Origin: Adlercreutzia rubneri
Lineage (GTDB): Bacteria; Actinomycetota; Coriobacteriia; Coriobacteriales; Eggerthellaceae
Direction of reading: 5' to 3'
Length of the DNA: 64,000 nucleotides
Assembly: GCF_009755265.1 (NCBI RefSeq)
Contig: NZ_WPOO01000004.1
Coordinates: forward strand, 1-64,000
In this document: piece by piece, positions 51,421 through 59,464 of the stretch
How the letters are laid out: the number at the start of each line of letters is the position of its first letter
Position numbering within the stretch: the first letter of the stretch is position 1
Translations under genes and position numbers: made by a program
The notes under the pieces: model-generated
The model's input: only the letters and a program-made list of their open reading frames with translations
Database searches by the model: none
Told to the model about the DNA's origin: nothing

Positions 51421-52434
51421 TTACTCGACGCCGAGCACCTCCAAGTTGCCGCTTATAATGTCGAAGGAAAGGTCGCAGGGTTGGGAGGAGTCGCCCGCAG
51501 ACTCGGCAAAGTCGTTCGTGAAGTTGCCCGAGGTCTTGTTGACGTTGGCCTTCAGTGCCGTGTCGGCGGGAAGCTCCAGGATGATATGACCCGAAGCGAG
51601 GGAGCCCGCAATGGTTTCTGGAGCAGGCGAGCACTGCCCAAGGCGAAACTCGCCTGACGCCTGATCGATGCGCAGCGTCTTGGCGACGGATCCTTCGTAA
51701 GCGACGTTACCACTTGCGAGGCTCAGCTCGAGGTCGGTCACCGACGTACGGCTAACCGAGACGGAACCCGAGGCGACATCGAGCTCCATCTTCCCGCACA
51801 GCACGGCATCCGCTCCGTCGATGCCGTACTCGCCTGAGGCTGCCTCAAGAACGAACCGCTCGAGAGACGCCGCCGATTCAGGGATAAGCAGCTCTACGTC
51901 CTTGCTGCCCCACGTGCCAAGCGAGCATCCCGACAGGCCACCGCTACCCTCCATGTAGTCGATGGAAAGCACGCCGTCGTTCGTGCTGCAGGCCATAACG
52001 GGTTGCGGGCCGCCGTGCATGGTCTCGTTCACGACAATTGCGCCGCCGGTCTCGCTATCGGGCACCACGCGTACGGAGCCCGACCCAGCGAGCCAGTTCA
52101 GATCGATGGCGTTTACCTCGCTGGCATCGATTTCGAAATGGCTGCCCTCGTTCGTCGCTGCGACGCCGCCCCGCACGCCACTGTGCAGCGTCGCATCCGC
52201 CACCTCACTCGCGGCATCGCCCGCATAGTCGGCCATCTCGCCGACCGCATCCCCCGCGTATCCGGCGATCTCGCCCATGGCGTTCCAGCCCACACAGCCC
52301 ATCAAGCCACCGGGCGCAAACAGCGAGCCGCCTCCGGGAACGATGCCGCGACAGCCGCCGAAGAACCCGCAAACCCCCAGGCAAAGCAGCACGATGAGCG
52401 CGATCTTCACATAGGTACTCCGCTCCAGCCTCAT
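51421..52434 (-). CDS. DUF4097-type beta-helix envelope protein
   Basis: 337 residues. One N-terminal membrane segment (VKIALIVLLCLGVCGFFGGC) is followed by a Gly/Ala-rich stalk and then DUF4097-like repeats of the form LELSLASGNVAYEG, MELDVASGSVSVSR, LRIDQASGEFRLGQ, which fold as a beta-helix. Its ATG overlaps the stop of the XRE gene by 4 bases (ATGA). Related DUF4097 proteins often sit beside transcription factors and may take part in envelope-stress signalling. That role is inferred. Confidence 0.82.
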   Translation of the reverse strand: MRLERSTYVKIALIVLLCLGVCGFFGGCRGIVPGGGSLFAPGGLMGCVGWNAMGEIAGYAGDAVGEMADYAGDAASEVADATLHSGVRGGVAATNEGSHFEIDASEVNAIDLNWLAGSGSVRVVPDSETGGAIVVNETMHGGPQPVMACSTNDGVLSIDYMEGSGGLSGCSLGTWGSKDVELLIPESAASLERFVLEAASGEYGIDGADAVLCGKMELDVASGSVSVSRTSVTDLELSLASGNVAYEGSVAKTLRIDQASGEFRLGQCSPAPETIAGSLASGHIILELPADTALKANVNKTSGNFTNDFAESAGDSSQPCDLSFDIISGNLEVLGVE

Positions 52435-53201
52435 CGGGCACCCCCTTCGGAGGAGGAATCGCTTTTCGCCGCGACATCCTGGCGTTCGGCCAACCAAGCT
52501 TGGTAAGACGGGTCGGCCTCCAAGGTGTTCACCACCCAATAGTAGAAGGGAATGGTGAGAAAGATGACCCAGGCCGGGTGCCACCAGCCGAAGCAGAAGC
52601 CGGCAAGCAGGAAGATGACCGCGCACAGAAGCGGGTAGGGAAACGACTGCAGCGGATCTTTCGGTTGGGGCGTCGGTGGCGGCGCAATGGGCACCGAAGA
52701 CGCTGGCGGAATGGAACCCGGTGGGCAGGAGCCAGGAGGGCAGGCACCCGGGCTCTGCGGCGATGCCGGCGAACCGTGGGGAAGCACACCCGGGCCATAG
52801 CCCGCACTCGGTGGCCGATGGCCCGGCGCGCTCACCTCCACGACCACCTTGGGCGCTTCAGGCGCCTCGGCTGCCGTTGCGGCCGCCGCCTCGGCCCGCG
52901 CCGCAGCTGCCAGCGCCGCCTCAGCCGCGGCGGCGGCTTCGGTTTCCACCGACTCGGCGCGCTCCTGGGACTCAAAGCGCACATCGTCGGCCACCTCGGG
53001 GCTCACGCGCAAAAGCTCGTCTAAGGTCACTTCGTACAAGTCGGCCAGGGCAATGAGGTTGCCCATATCGGGTGCCGGCTCGGCCCGCTCCCACTTGGAG
53101 ACGGCCTGGCGCGACAGCCCCAGCTGCTCGGCCAGCCCCTCTTGGGAGAAGCCGCGCTCGCGGCGCAGCTCGGCAAGGCGTTGGGCGATTTCGACGTTCA
53201 T
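52431..53201 (-). CDS. XRE regulator fused to a membrane segment (partner of DUF4097)
   Basis: 256 residues. The N-terminal XRE HTH (4-60: LRRERGFSQEGLAEQLGLSR, then QAVSKWERAEPAP) leads to an Ala/Glu-rich coiled region, a Pro/Gly/Ser-rich linker (GACPPGSCPPGS) and two C-terminal hydrophobic helices (LLCAVIFLLAGFCFGWW and AWVIFLTIPFYYWVV). It is a paralogue in layout of the genes at 54829 and 60182. The membrane helices and the coupled DUF4097 protein suggest a membrane-tethered regulator. The signal is unknown. Confidence 0.85.
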   Translation of the reverse strand: MNVEIAQRLAELRRERGFSQEGLAEQLGLSRQAVSKWERAEPAPDMGNLIALADLYEVTLDELLRVSPEVADDVRFESQERAESVETEAAAAAEAALAAAARAEAAAATAAEAPEAPKVVVEVSAPGHRPPSAGYGPGVLPHGSPASPQSPGACPPGSCPPGSIPPASSVPIAPPPTPQPKDPLQSFPYPLLCAVIFLLAGFCFGWWHPAWVIFLTIPFYYWVVNTLEADPSYQAWLAERQDVAAKSDSSSEGGAR

Positions 53202-53423
53202 CACGGTTCCCTTTCGCGTCTTGTTCGTCACATCTCGCCTTTCACCCTATGGTTTCAACCCTGGTTGCACTAGCACCTTATGTGGTCAATTTACCAGAAA
53301 CGAGCAAAAAATCCCCGACAACCACCGGTTGCCCCACCCACGAACAGGGAATTTACGGAGCCTGCAACGAATCATCCGACCCATCTGCGCTCCCTTCGCA
53401 ATGCAAGTCATCAACGCCATCGG
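53202..53423. other. Intergenic region
   Basis: 222 bases between the XRE-membrane gene and the second antitoxin-like gene. I see no gene, terminator or clear promoter, only the ribosome site AAAGGG of the XRE gene at its left edge. Confidence 0.4.
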
Positions 53424-54062
53424 TCACAACGGATACTCGAGCAGATCCTCAATGCGGCAACCCAGCGTTTGGGCGAGCCGATAGAGCGATACTCCCTGGC
53501 CGTGATTGATGTTCTTGCATCGCTGCTCATACTGCTGAATCGCCCTCAACGAGACGCCCGATTTCTCCGCCAACGCCACTTGAGAAAGACCCCTTTGCTC
53601 GCGCCACGATTTCAGAGGAGCGCCCCGCCGGGCCACACGCTCTTCGATCACTTCGACGAATTTCTGCTCGGCTGCTTCGTGAAGTGGCCAGTATAGCGCA
53701 CGAATTTCCTCCATGGTCGTCACGCGTCCTATGGTCCGGAAAGGGCGCCCCGTTTCCCACTGCCAGTAAGCTAGAACCCAACCGCACCAATAGTCGGGAC
53801 CTTCCCCATCGGCCGTCATATCGGCGAGGGGAATGCCGACATCTAACCCGGCCCGATAGCATACGTCAAGCACCAGCTCGATGCCCGACGAACCGCTCAC
53901 ATAGCGCGGAGCGCCGGCACCGAACGCATCGGCGACCCCCGTCGCTACGAACATTTCGAAGAACTGGCCGAGTCTCAGGCCGGCACGGTTGGCCGCGCAA
54001 TCGAACGCCTCTCCCAGCACTTCCATGGCATCGAACAGATAGTCTTCGCTATAGGCCCGCAA
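53424..54062 (-). CDS. XRE-family antitoxin-like protein (module 2)
   Basis: 212 residues, homologous along its length to the protein at 7398-8054. A shared central block (GWVLAYWQWETGRPFRTIGR; EIRALYWPLHEAAEQKFVEV) precedes a C-terminal XRE HTH (REQRGLSQVALAEKSGVSLR then AIQQYEQRCKNINHGQG). The TTG at 54062 overlaps the DUF3990 gene by 14 bases, with GAGG 9 bases upstream, so translation is coupled. The proposed role is antitoxin and autorepressor, acting on the palindrome at 54727-54789. Confidence 0.75.
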   Translation of the reverse strand: MRAYSEDYLFDAMEVLGEAFDCAANRAGLRLGQFFEMFVATGVADAFGAGAPRYVSGSSGIELVLDVCYRAGLDVGIPLADMTADGEGPDYWCGWVLAYWQWETGRPFRTIGRVTTMEEIRALYWPLHEAAEQKFVEVIEERVARRGAPLKSWREQRGLSQVALAEKSGVSLRAIQQYEQRCKNINHGQGVSLYRLAQTLGCRIEDLLEYPL

Positions 54063-54723
54063 GATCGGTCACCTCATCTCGCAAAAGGTCGCGCAGGTAA
54101 ATGCCATCGATGCCCTGCCGGGCAGCCTCCTCGCGATAGAGCGCTCGCGCCTTTTCGTCGCGCTCTTTCCGCTTGGGGTAGTAAACAGCACTGGGAGTCA
54201 CCGTGGCTTCAACGAATTCGATGGCTTCGAATGCTCTCGGACTTTTAAGCACAATCTGCTGGCCTAAATCACCAAGACGCAGAGCGCGCGTCAGCTGCTC
54301 CAAAGAAATATCGTTGCGCAAAAAGGCGCGGGCAAAGGTAAAGTAGCTGTCATCGGCGCGGTGCCCCACGATGACGTCGAACGATTCCGCATCCAACAGG
54401 TAGTGGGCACGAAGAAACTCGCTGCCCGCTTGAGCCACCGGAGTGCGCAGATCGATTTTGCGATGCTCCAGCAACAACGCCAGCCAATGAAGCGTCGAAT
54501 ATTCCGGAGAGGAAAGCTCGAGAACCTTAAAGCCACGGCCGTCGAAGCGATACTCATTGGCATAGCCGTCGTAGCCTTCCTCTGAACAGGCCCACTCGCG
54601 CGCCAATTCAATATGCTCGGTGCAATAGAATCCGCGGCCATAGTCGTTATAGGGCCTGCCACCGCCATAGAAGGGGTGAGCCACTATTTGAGGCGAACCG
54701 TGAAATAATGTCATAGGTTCCAT
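54049..54723 (-). CDS. DUF3990 protein, putative ADP-ribosyltransferase-fold toxin (module 2)
   Basis: 224 residues. Conserved blocks shared with module 1: TLFHGSP, PYNDYGRGFYCTEHIELARE then WAC, DGYANEY, and IVGHRADDSYFTFARAFLRN then DISLEQL. The His of FHGS and Tyr of FYCT are candidate active-site residues. The ATG at 54723 has its ribosome site inside the left arm of the operator palindrome. Overlap with the XRE gene supports a two-gene module. Toxicity is inferred, not shown. Confidence 0.75.
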   Translation of the reverse strand: MEPMTLFHGSPQIVAHPFYGGGRPYNDYGRGFYCTEHIELAREWACSEEGYDGYANEYRFDGRGFKVLELSSPEYSTLHWLALLLEHRKIDLRTPVAQAGSEFLRAHYLLDAESFDVIVGHRADDSYFTFARAFLRNDISLEQLTRALRLGDLGQQIVLKSPRAFEAIEFVEATVTPSAVYYPKRKERDEKARALYREEAARQGIDGIYLRDLLRDEVTDLAGL

Positions 54724-54726
54724 AGT

Positions 54727-54789
54727 CTACCTATCTCTCCAGAGATACTTCCCAGAGTATAGCACGGATATCTCTGGAGAGATAGGTAG
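54727..54789 (-). promoter_or_regulatory. 63-bp operator/promoter with perfect 21-bp inverted repeat (module 2)
   Basis: Arms 54727-54747 (CTACCTATCTCTCC...) and 54769-54789 (...GGAGAGATAGGTAG) are perfectly complementary over 21 bp with a 21-base spacer. On the minus strand the spacer contains TGCTATACT, an extended -10. Bound repressors would therefore flank and occlude the promoter. Each arm also contains TATCTCTCCAGAGATA, a smaller near-palindrome. Confidence 0.85.
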
Positions 54790-54828
54790 AGGCGCGCCAA
54801 AAAATTCCGCTTAGTGTACCGCAGGAGC

Positions 54829-55848
54829 CTAGATGGCGCTATTTTTGAAAGTGCCGCTCTTGCGGCCGTTCCACCATTTGGAGAGCTGGACGATGATGAC
54901 CTCCACGAGCGGGATGGTGAGGAAGATGACCCAGGCAGGGCCGTGCCAGTGAACATCGACAAAGGTCATCCAAAGGAACCACGCGATGGCCCCAATGGGA
55001 TACAGCCCGCAGAGCATGGGAGCGATGCGGCAGGACACGACCGCTGCGGCCACCAGGTAGTACACGGGAATAAGGAACAGCAGAAACAGCGTCGGCCCCC
55101 AGATGCCGCTGAGCATGCCGAAGGCGAGATACGCCACAATCACCAAGGCCCAGAAGGGAAACCTCAGCCACTTCTTAGCTCGCTCGGCATCGAAGCCGTC
55201 GAACGGCGCCCCGAAGGGATTATCGCGTGTAAAGATATGGTCGGCCGCATCAGGGTCCGCGGTGTTGACGCGCACCCCGTCCCAACCGACGTGCACCTCT
55301 TCGCCGTGGCGGTCGACCACGTGCACGCCCTCGGCCCAAGACACGTGCACATGGTCCTTGCCGTCGTCCACGTGAATGCCGTCGGGACCGAGATGCACGT
55401 TGCCGCGGCCCTCCTTTTCGAAGTCGATGCCTTCGGCACCCCCGACACCGGCAGCCCCGGCACCGGCAGCGCCGGCATTGGCAGCAGCGTCGGCATCGGC
55501 GTCGGAGCCACCGCCACCGCCCGCCCCCTCGCACACTTCCGCAGCCTCTGGCGGAGCGGCCCCCTCTGCGACGACGACGGAAGCGCCCGCGCCGCGCGCC
55601 TCCGCGCGGTCGGCGGCCTCGAAGGCCACGTCGTCCTCAATGGATTCGTCCACGTACAGAAGCTCATCCAGCGACACCCCGTAGAGCTTCGCCAGGGCAA
55701 TGAGGTTGTCGGTGTCGGGCGACGACTCGGAGCGCTCCCACTTGGAAACGGCCTGGCGCGACACGCCCAGCTTCTCCGCCAGGGCCTCCTGCGACAGCCC
55801 CGCAAGCTTCCGGCGTGCGGCCAAGCGCTCGGCGATTTCCACGTTCAT
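54829..55848 (-). CDS. XRE regulator with histidine-rich repeat domain and membrane helices
   Basis: 339 residues. The XRE HTH (4-60) is nearly the same as in the gene at 52431-53201. A Gly/Ala/Asp low-complexity linker follows (~85-145). Next comes a short repeat region (~150-195) of the type VHLGPDGIHVDDGKDHVHV, then EGVHVVDRHGEEVHVGWDGV, rich in alternating His/Val. Four hydrophobic helices form the C-terminal 130 residues (AWVIFLTIPLVEVIIVQL is shared with the paralogue). The HxH strands could bind metal. It is probably a membrane-tethered regulator. RBS AAAGG upstream of the ATG. Confidence 0.82.
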   Translation of the reverse strand: MNVEIAERLAARRKLAGLSQEALAEKLGVSRQAVSKWERSESSPDTDNLIALAKLYGVSLDELLYVDESIEDDVAFEAADRAEARGAGASVVVAEGAAPPEAAEVCEGAGGGGGSDADADAAANAGAAGAGAAGVGGAEGIDFEKEGRGNVHLGPDGIHVDDGKDHVHVSWAEGVHVVDRHGEEVHVGWDGVRVNTADPDAADHIFTRDNPFGAPFDGFDAERAKKWLRFPFWALVIVAYLAFGMLSGIWGPTLFLLFLIPVYYLVAAAVVSCRIAPMLCGLYPIGAIAWFLWMTFVDVHWHGPAWVIFLTIPLVEVIIVQLSKWWNGRKSGTFKNSAI

Positions 55849-56021
55849 GATGTGCTGCCTTTCTTCTGCGACGGCTTTCCGAAAACGCCTTGGAGCCTAC
55901 CGAAAACTCCCCCGCCACGGAACCAATTCGCGTTGTCATTTCCCGCAATTATTGGTTGCGGCGACGATGAACTGGGAGAATGCCCCAGTGATCACCGCAC
56001 GCACGACGGCATTCGCATTCG

Positions 56022-56564
56022 CTAGCGGCCGTCGCGCAGCGCTTTCAGGCGGGCCAGCGTGTCGGCGGGGATGCGCTCAGCGACAGTGTTCTTGCGTGCC
56101 ACCTTCGGGCTGTCGTCCAGGCGCGCGTCCTCGTAGTACTCGCCCATCTCATGGGAGAAGCCGTCGGCGCTCATGCGATCGACGCCGCCGCCGAACACCG
56201 TGTCCTGGATGGCGGCGTCGCTCGTGACCACCATGGTCTCCACGCCGCGCTTGCCCGCGTCATAGGCCAGCTTCTCAATCACCTTGTCAGCCGACTGCCC
56301 CGCCGGCGAGAAGATCACCTGGACGCCGCCGATCTTCGTGCGACTGCCCTGGGACAACTCGTTGTCGGCGGCGTCGAAGACGATGATGGCGCCCATGTCG
56401 CGCCCGGCATAGTTCACCACGTCGTTGATAAGCCGGTCGCGGGCGGCGTTGAAGAAATCATCGGTGTAGTCCTCATCGGCCCGCGGCTGCCACCGATACC
56501 GGCTGCCCGACCGCAGCACGTTGTACCCGTCAACGATGAGGAGCTTTTTCCGCTGCTTGGCCAT
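56022..56564 (-). CDS. NYN-domain RNase (YacP-like)
   Basis: 180 residues with the PIN/NYN acidic site: LLIVDGYNVLR, DDFFNAARDRLINDV, IIVFDAADNE and VVTSDAAIQD. The homologue YacP/Rae1 of Bacillus is a ribosome-associated endoribonuclease. It is encoded 15 bases after rlmB, a common pairing in Gram-positive bacteria and consistent with a translation-linked role. Confidence 0.9.
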   Translation of the reverse strand: MAKQRKKLLIVDGYNVLRSGSRYRWQPRADEDYTDDFFNAARDRLINDVVNYAGRDMGAIIVFDAADNELSQGSRTKIGGVQVIFSPAGQSADKVIEKLAYDAGKRGVETMVVTSDAAIQDTVFGGGVDRMSADGFSHEMGEYYEDARLDDSPKVARKNTVAERIPADTLARLKALRDGR

Positions 56565-56579
56565 GACGCGATCTGCGGC

Positions 56580-57332
56580 CTATTCCCAGTTCTGGCGCAG
56601 CCACTCGTACATGCAGGCGGTGGAAGCCTGGGCCACGTTCAACGAGGAAATCTCCCCCACCTGGGGCAGCTTCACGCCGAAATCGCAGTTCTCCAACACA
56701 AGGCGCGACACGCCTTCGCCCTCGTTGCCCATCACGAGCGCGATCTTGCCCTTGAGGTTCGACTGCCAGATGAGATCGGAAGCGTGCTCGGTGGCGGCGG
56801 CCACCCAGAAGCCCTCGTCTTTCAGCCGCTCGATGGTGCTCACGAGGTTCGCCACCTGGGTGACGGGAATGTGCGAGATGGCCCCGGCCGAGCTCTTGTA
56901 GGTGGCGGCGGTCACGCGGGCAGCGCGCTTGTTGGGGATAACGATGCCGGAAGCACCCACGCACTCAGCCGAGCGCGCGATAGCACCCAGGTTCCCGGCG
57001 TCAGTGATGTGGTCGAGCACCACGACGAGCGCGCGGCCGTCATGCTCGGCGGACGACTGCTTCGCCGCATCCAGAATCGTCGTCACGTTCACGTAGTTGA
57101 ACGGGGCCGCCTCGGCCATGACGCCCTGATGGCTGCCGCGCTCGGAAATCTCATCGAGCTTCTTCTTCGACACCTTCTTAATGGGCACGTCCAGGTTCTT
57201 CGCCTTGCGCTGGATGTCGCGCACGATGGAATCGGCCTGACTCAAGTTGTCGGCCATGAGGATGTACTTCAGGGGCACATGGGTGCGCAGCGCCTCGATA
57301 ACCGGACGCTTGCCTTCGATGAAATCAGCCAT
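56580..57332 (-). CDS. rlmB: 23S rRNA 2'-O-methyltransferase, TrmH/RlmB family
   Basis: 250 residues. An N-terminal substrate-binding domain (EGKRPVIEALRTHVPLKYIL) precedes a SPOUT knot with motif 1 TDAGNLGAIARSAECVGA, motif 2 LVMGNEGEGVSRLV and motif 3 ISSLNVAQASTACMYEWL. The usual VAxG of motif 3 is replaced by AQAS. The ATG at 57332 has only a weak ribosome site. It is upstream of the NYN RNase gene in the same operon. Confidence 0.9.
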   Translation of the reverse strand: MADFIEGKRPVIEALRTHVPLKYILMADNLSQADSIVRDIQRKAKNLDVPIKKVSKKKLDEISERGSHQGVMAEAAPFNYVNVTTILDAAKQSSAEHDGRALVVVLDHITDAGNLGAIARSAECVGASGIVIPNKRAARVTAATYKSSAGAISHIPVTQVANLVSTIERLKDEGFWVAAATEHASDLIWQSNLKGKIALVMGNEGEGVSRLVLENCDFGVKLPQVGEISSLNVAQASTACMYEWLRQNWE

Positions 57333-57507
57333 GGGTTCGCTTTCGTAGGTTGGGGCCGCCGTTCGGCCGCCGCGCCTTACGCCAACGACCGAACGACCGC
57401 CAAGGGGCCACTCGCTTTCAACCGCAAAAGTGTACCACGACCGCCGCCCCACCCTGCCGCCTGCCCCAGCAACCGCGCCAAAGCGTCACGAGCTGAACGG
57501 AGTAGCA

Positions 57508-58689
57508 CTAGCAGCGGGCGAGCAGTTCCTCTCGGGAGACGTCCGGCAGCGTCGCGAGCTCCTCGGCGCGACGGCGCACGTGGCCGGCTAGCTTCTCGAG
57601 GAATATTTCGGGGAAGGGATGTTGCTCGCAGTTGGCGAAGGAGAAGTCGCCCAGAGCCGTCAGCTGCTCCTTCTGCCGCGGCCCTATGAGGCGCGCCGCC
57701 TGCTCGTCGAAGGTGACCTGGGGCCAGGAGGGCAGCACGAACTGGGCCTCGTTCGGGAAGGAATCCACCTGATCGAAGGCCAAGTTGAAGAACAGCGAGC
57801 GGCCGTTGTCGAACACGGGGGCCATGTCGAGCAGCTCGCCCGTACGACTGTTCCGCAGCACGCCGAAGTTCGTCAAATGCCGGTCGGTGTTGTAGATGAG
57901 CGCGTCGAACACCATCATAGAGGCGTAATCCTCGAAGTGGGGCAGCCCCCAGCGCAGGTACGACTTCACCGCCGCGGTATGTGACGATTGGCCGAACGCC
58001 AGCGCCTGGGGCACGTAGGAAACTTCGGGCGTGCAGAAGCAATCACAGGTGCAGCACACGTTCTGTGTCGCAGCATCCCACCGCGCGAGTCCGTAGTGCA
58101 CGGCATTCAGACCCATGGCCTCGGCAATCTGAGAGGCGAGGAACTCGGCGCGAGCCTCGCCGTATTCGCCATGGTCATCGGAGCTGCCCTTGTACAGGCG
58201 GCGCACGCCGTCCTCCTCGATGCGCCACGCCTTGCACAAGTTCCCATTGGTGGTCAACTCGGGGGTGGCCGGCGTGAGCCCGCGCTGATCGCTCACCACA
58301 CCGGTATAGGCCACCGCGGCGAGCACCGAGGAGAACCCGTTGTCGAACAGATTGCACGCGGCAAAGGCGTCCTCGCTGTTCGCAGGCGCGATCCAATAGG
58401 AGTCGTTCAGCGAAAGCGCCTTCGACACCGCGAGGATGCCGCTGCGATCGTTTGTGGAAAGCCCCAGCGACCGGCACAGCTCCGTCGCGAACCGCCGATT
58501 CTGCGGAATAGCCCGCGTGGACAACCAGCGCCACAGCCCCTCATCGGTAAGTTCGAGACCCAGGGGCATCAGCCCCTCGGCCGAGGCGTCCCACTCGCGG
58601 AGGAGAACGGGATCGTCCTCCCCGAACGAGAAGCGCAGAAGCGGCCGGTCGAACAGCCGCAGCTCGTATATGTCATCGGTTCGCACCAT
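57508..58689 (-). CDS. HipA-like Ser/Thr kinase fold protein
   Basis: 393 residues. The C-terminal kinase lobe has the HipA-type catalytic segment MVFDALIYNTDRHLTNFGVL (catalytic Asp and Asn) and DMAPVFDNGRSLFFNL (metal-binding DNG). The N-terminal part resembles phage-type HipA/CtkA proteins rather than canonical HipA with HipB. An internal cysteine cluster (NVCCTCDCFCTPEVS) is odd and could bind metal. No HipB-like gene flanks it. Orphan proteins of this type are common in actinobacterial genomes. The function is unknown. Confidence 0.8.
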   Translation of the reverse strand: MVRTDDIYELRLFDRPLLRFSFGEDDPVLLREWDASAEGLMPLGLELTDEGLWRWLSTRAIPQNRRFATELCRSLGLSTNDRSGILAVSKALSLNDSYWIAPANSEDAFAACNLFDNGFSSVLAAVAYTGVVSDQRGLTPATPELTTNGNLCKAWRIEEDGVRRLYKGSSDDHGEYGEARAEFLASQIAEAMGLNAVHYGLARWDAATQNVCCTCDCFCTPEVSYVPQALAFGQSSHTAAVKSYLRWGLPHFEDYASMMVFDALIYNTDRHLTNFGVLRNSRTGELLDMAPVFDNGRSLFFNLAFDQVDSFPNEAQFVLPSWPQVTFDEQAARLIGPRQKEQLTALGDFSFANCEQHPFPEIFLEKLAGHVRRRAEELATLPDVSREELLARC

Positions 58690-59464
58690 GGGGGCATTGT
58701 AGCATGGAGGGCAAGCGATCCGCGTATCGGGCGGCGCCTTCCGCGGTTACATGACGCCGGAGCCGCACTCCGCGAATAACCCTTCTTTCCCGCAGCGAAA
58801 GCCGACCGCCACGTGCCGATCGTGCTGGAGGAGAAGGCGCCGATCCCGTCAGATCCGAAAGGGCCCGACCATTCCAAGTCGCCGGCCCCATCCCCGATGA
58901 ACCCACGCCGCCCCAAGAGCAGCCTCCGCTCTAGGGCATTGCGGCTCGATTCGACTTCGGTTTTGTCGGCGGAATCCGGGTTCTTGTGCAGCAAACGACG
59001 ATTGGAAGAATCCTCAATCGAGAATAATAGCCGCTTCGATGGCCGAGCCCGAACGACGTCTGGAGTTTTCCCAGGTCACACGCACTCATGTTTTCCTTAG
59101 AGGTTCCCACTGAGGGAAAGGGGAAGTGCAGGCAGCAGACAAAACTCTGCCTATCGTCGTTTGCTGCACATTTTCGCCCCTTGGGTTGACAAAACCGGCA
59201 CCAGCCCCTCCCCTAGGGCAAGCAACCACGCGCTCGCTGCCAGAGGACGCAACCTTGCTCTTGGGGAAAGCGCTTCTGACTGTGCCAATGCCGGCTTGGC
59301 AATGAGCGCTACTCTGAACTACCGAGGGAGATGATTCGAAAAGCGGCACGAGGGACAAAGGCACAAGATGGAAGCAAGCGCCCAGCGGAAGACGAGGCAA
59401 TCGGGCTCCGCGTTTCAGGCCCCGCGAGCAAAATGCGGTCCTGCGAGGCCATCTTGCAGCAACG
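58690..59464. other. 775-bp region without a convincing gene
   Basis: Short open frames exist, but none has a good ribosome site or a believable composition. The main structure is the 18-bp inverted repeat at 58985-59002/59153-59170. The upstream part may hold the promoter of the HipA-like gene and the downstream part the end of the phasin transcript. Confidence 0.5.
58985..59170. repeat. Perfect 18-bp inverted repeat in gene-free DNA
   Basis: TGTGCAGCAAACGACGAT (58985-59002) is exactly reverse-complementary to 59153-59170, with weaker similarity continuing about 9 bases inward. The 150-bp interior has no gene. It could be the ends of a small non-autonomous element, or a long-loop RNA hairpin. 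Confidence 0.7.

Noticed and set aside
59086..59400. A 104-codon minus-strand frame in the gene-free interval
   Set aside because: There is no convincing ribosome site, the composition is low-complexity Ser/Pro/Cys, and it runs through one arm of the inverted repeat. Not supported as a gene.
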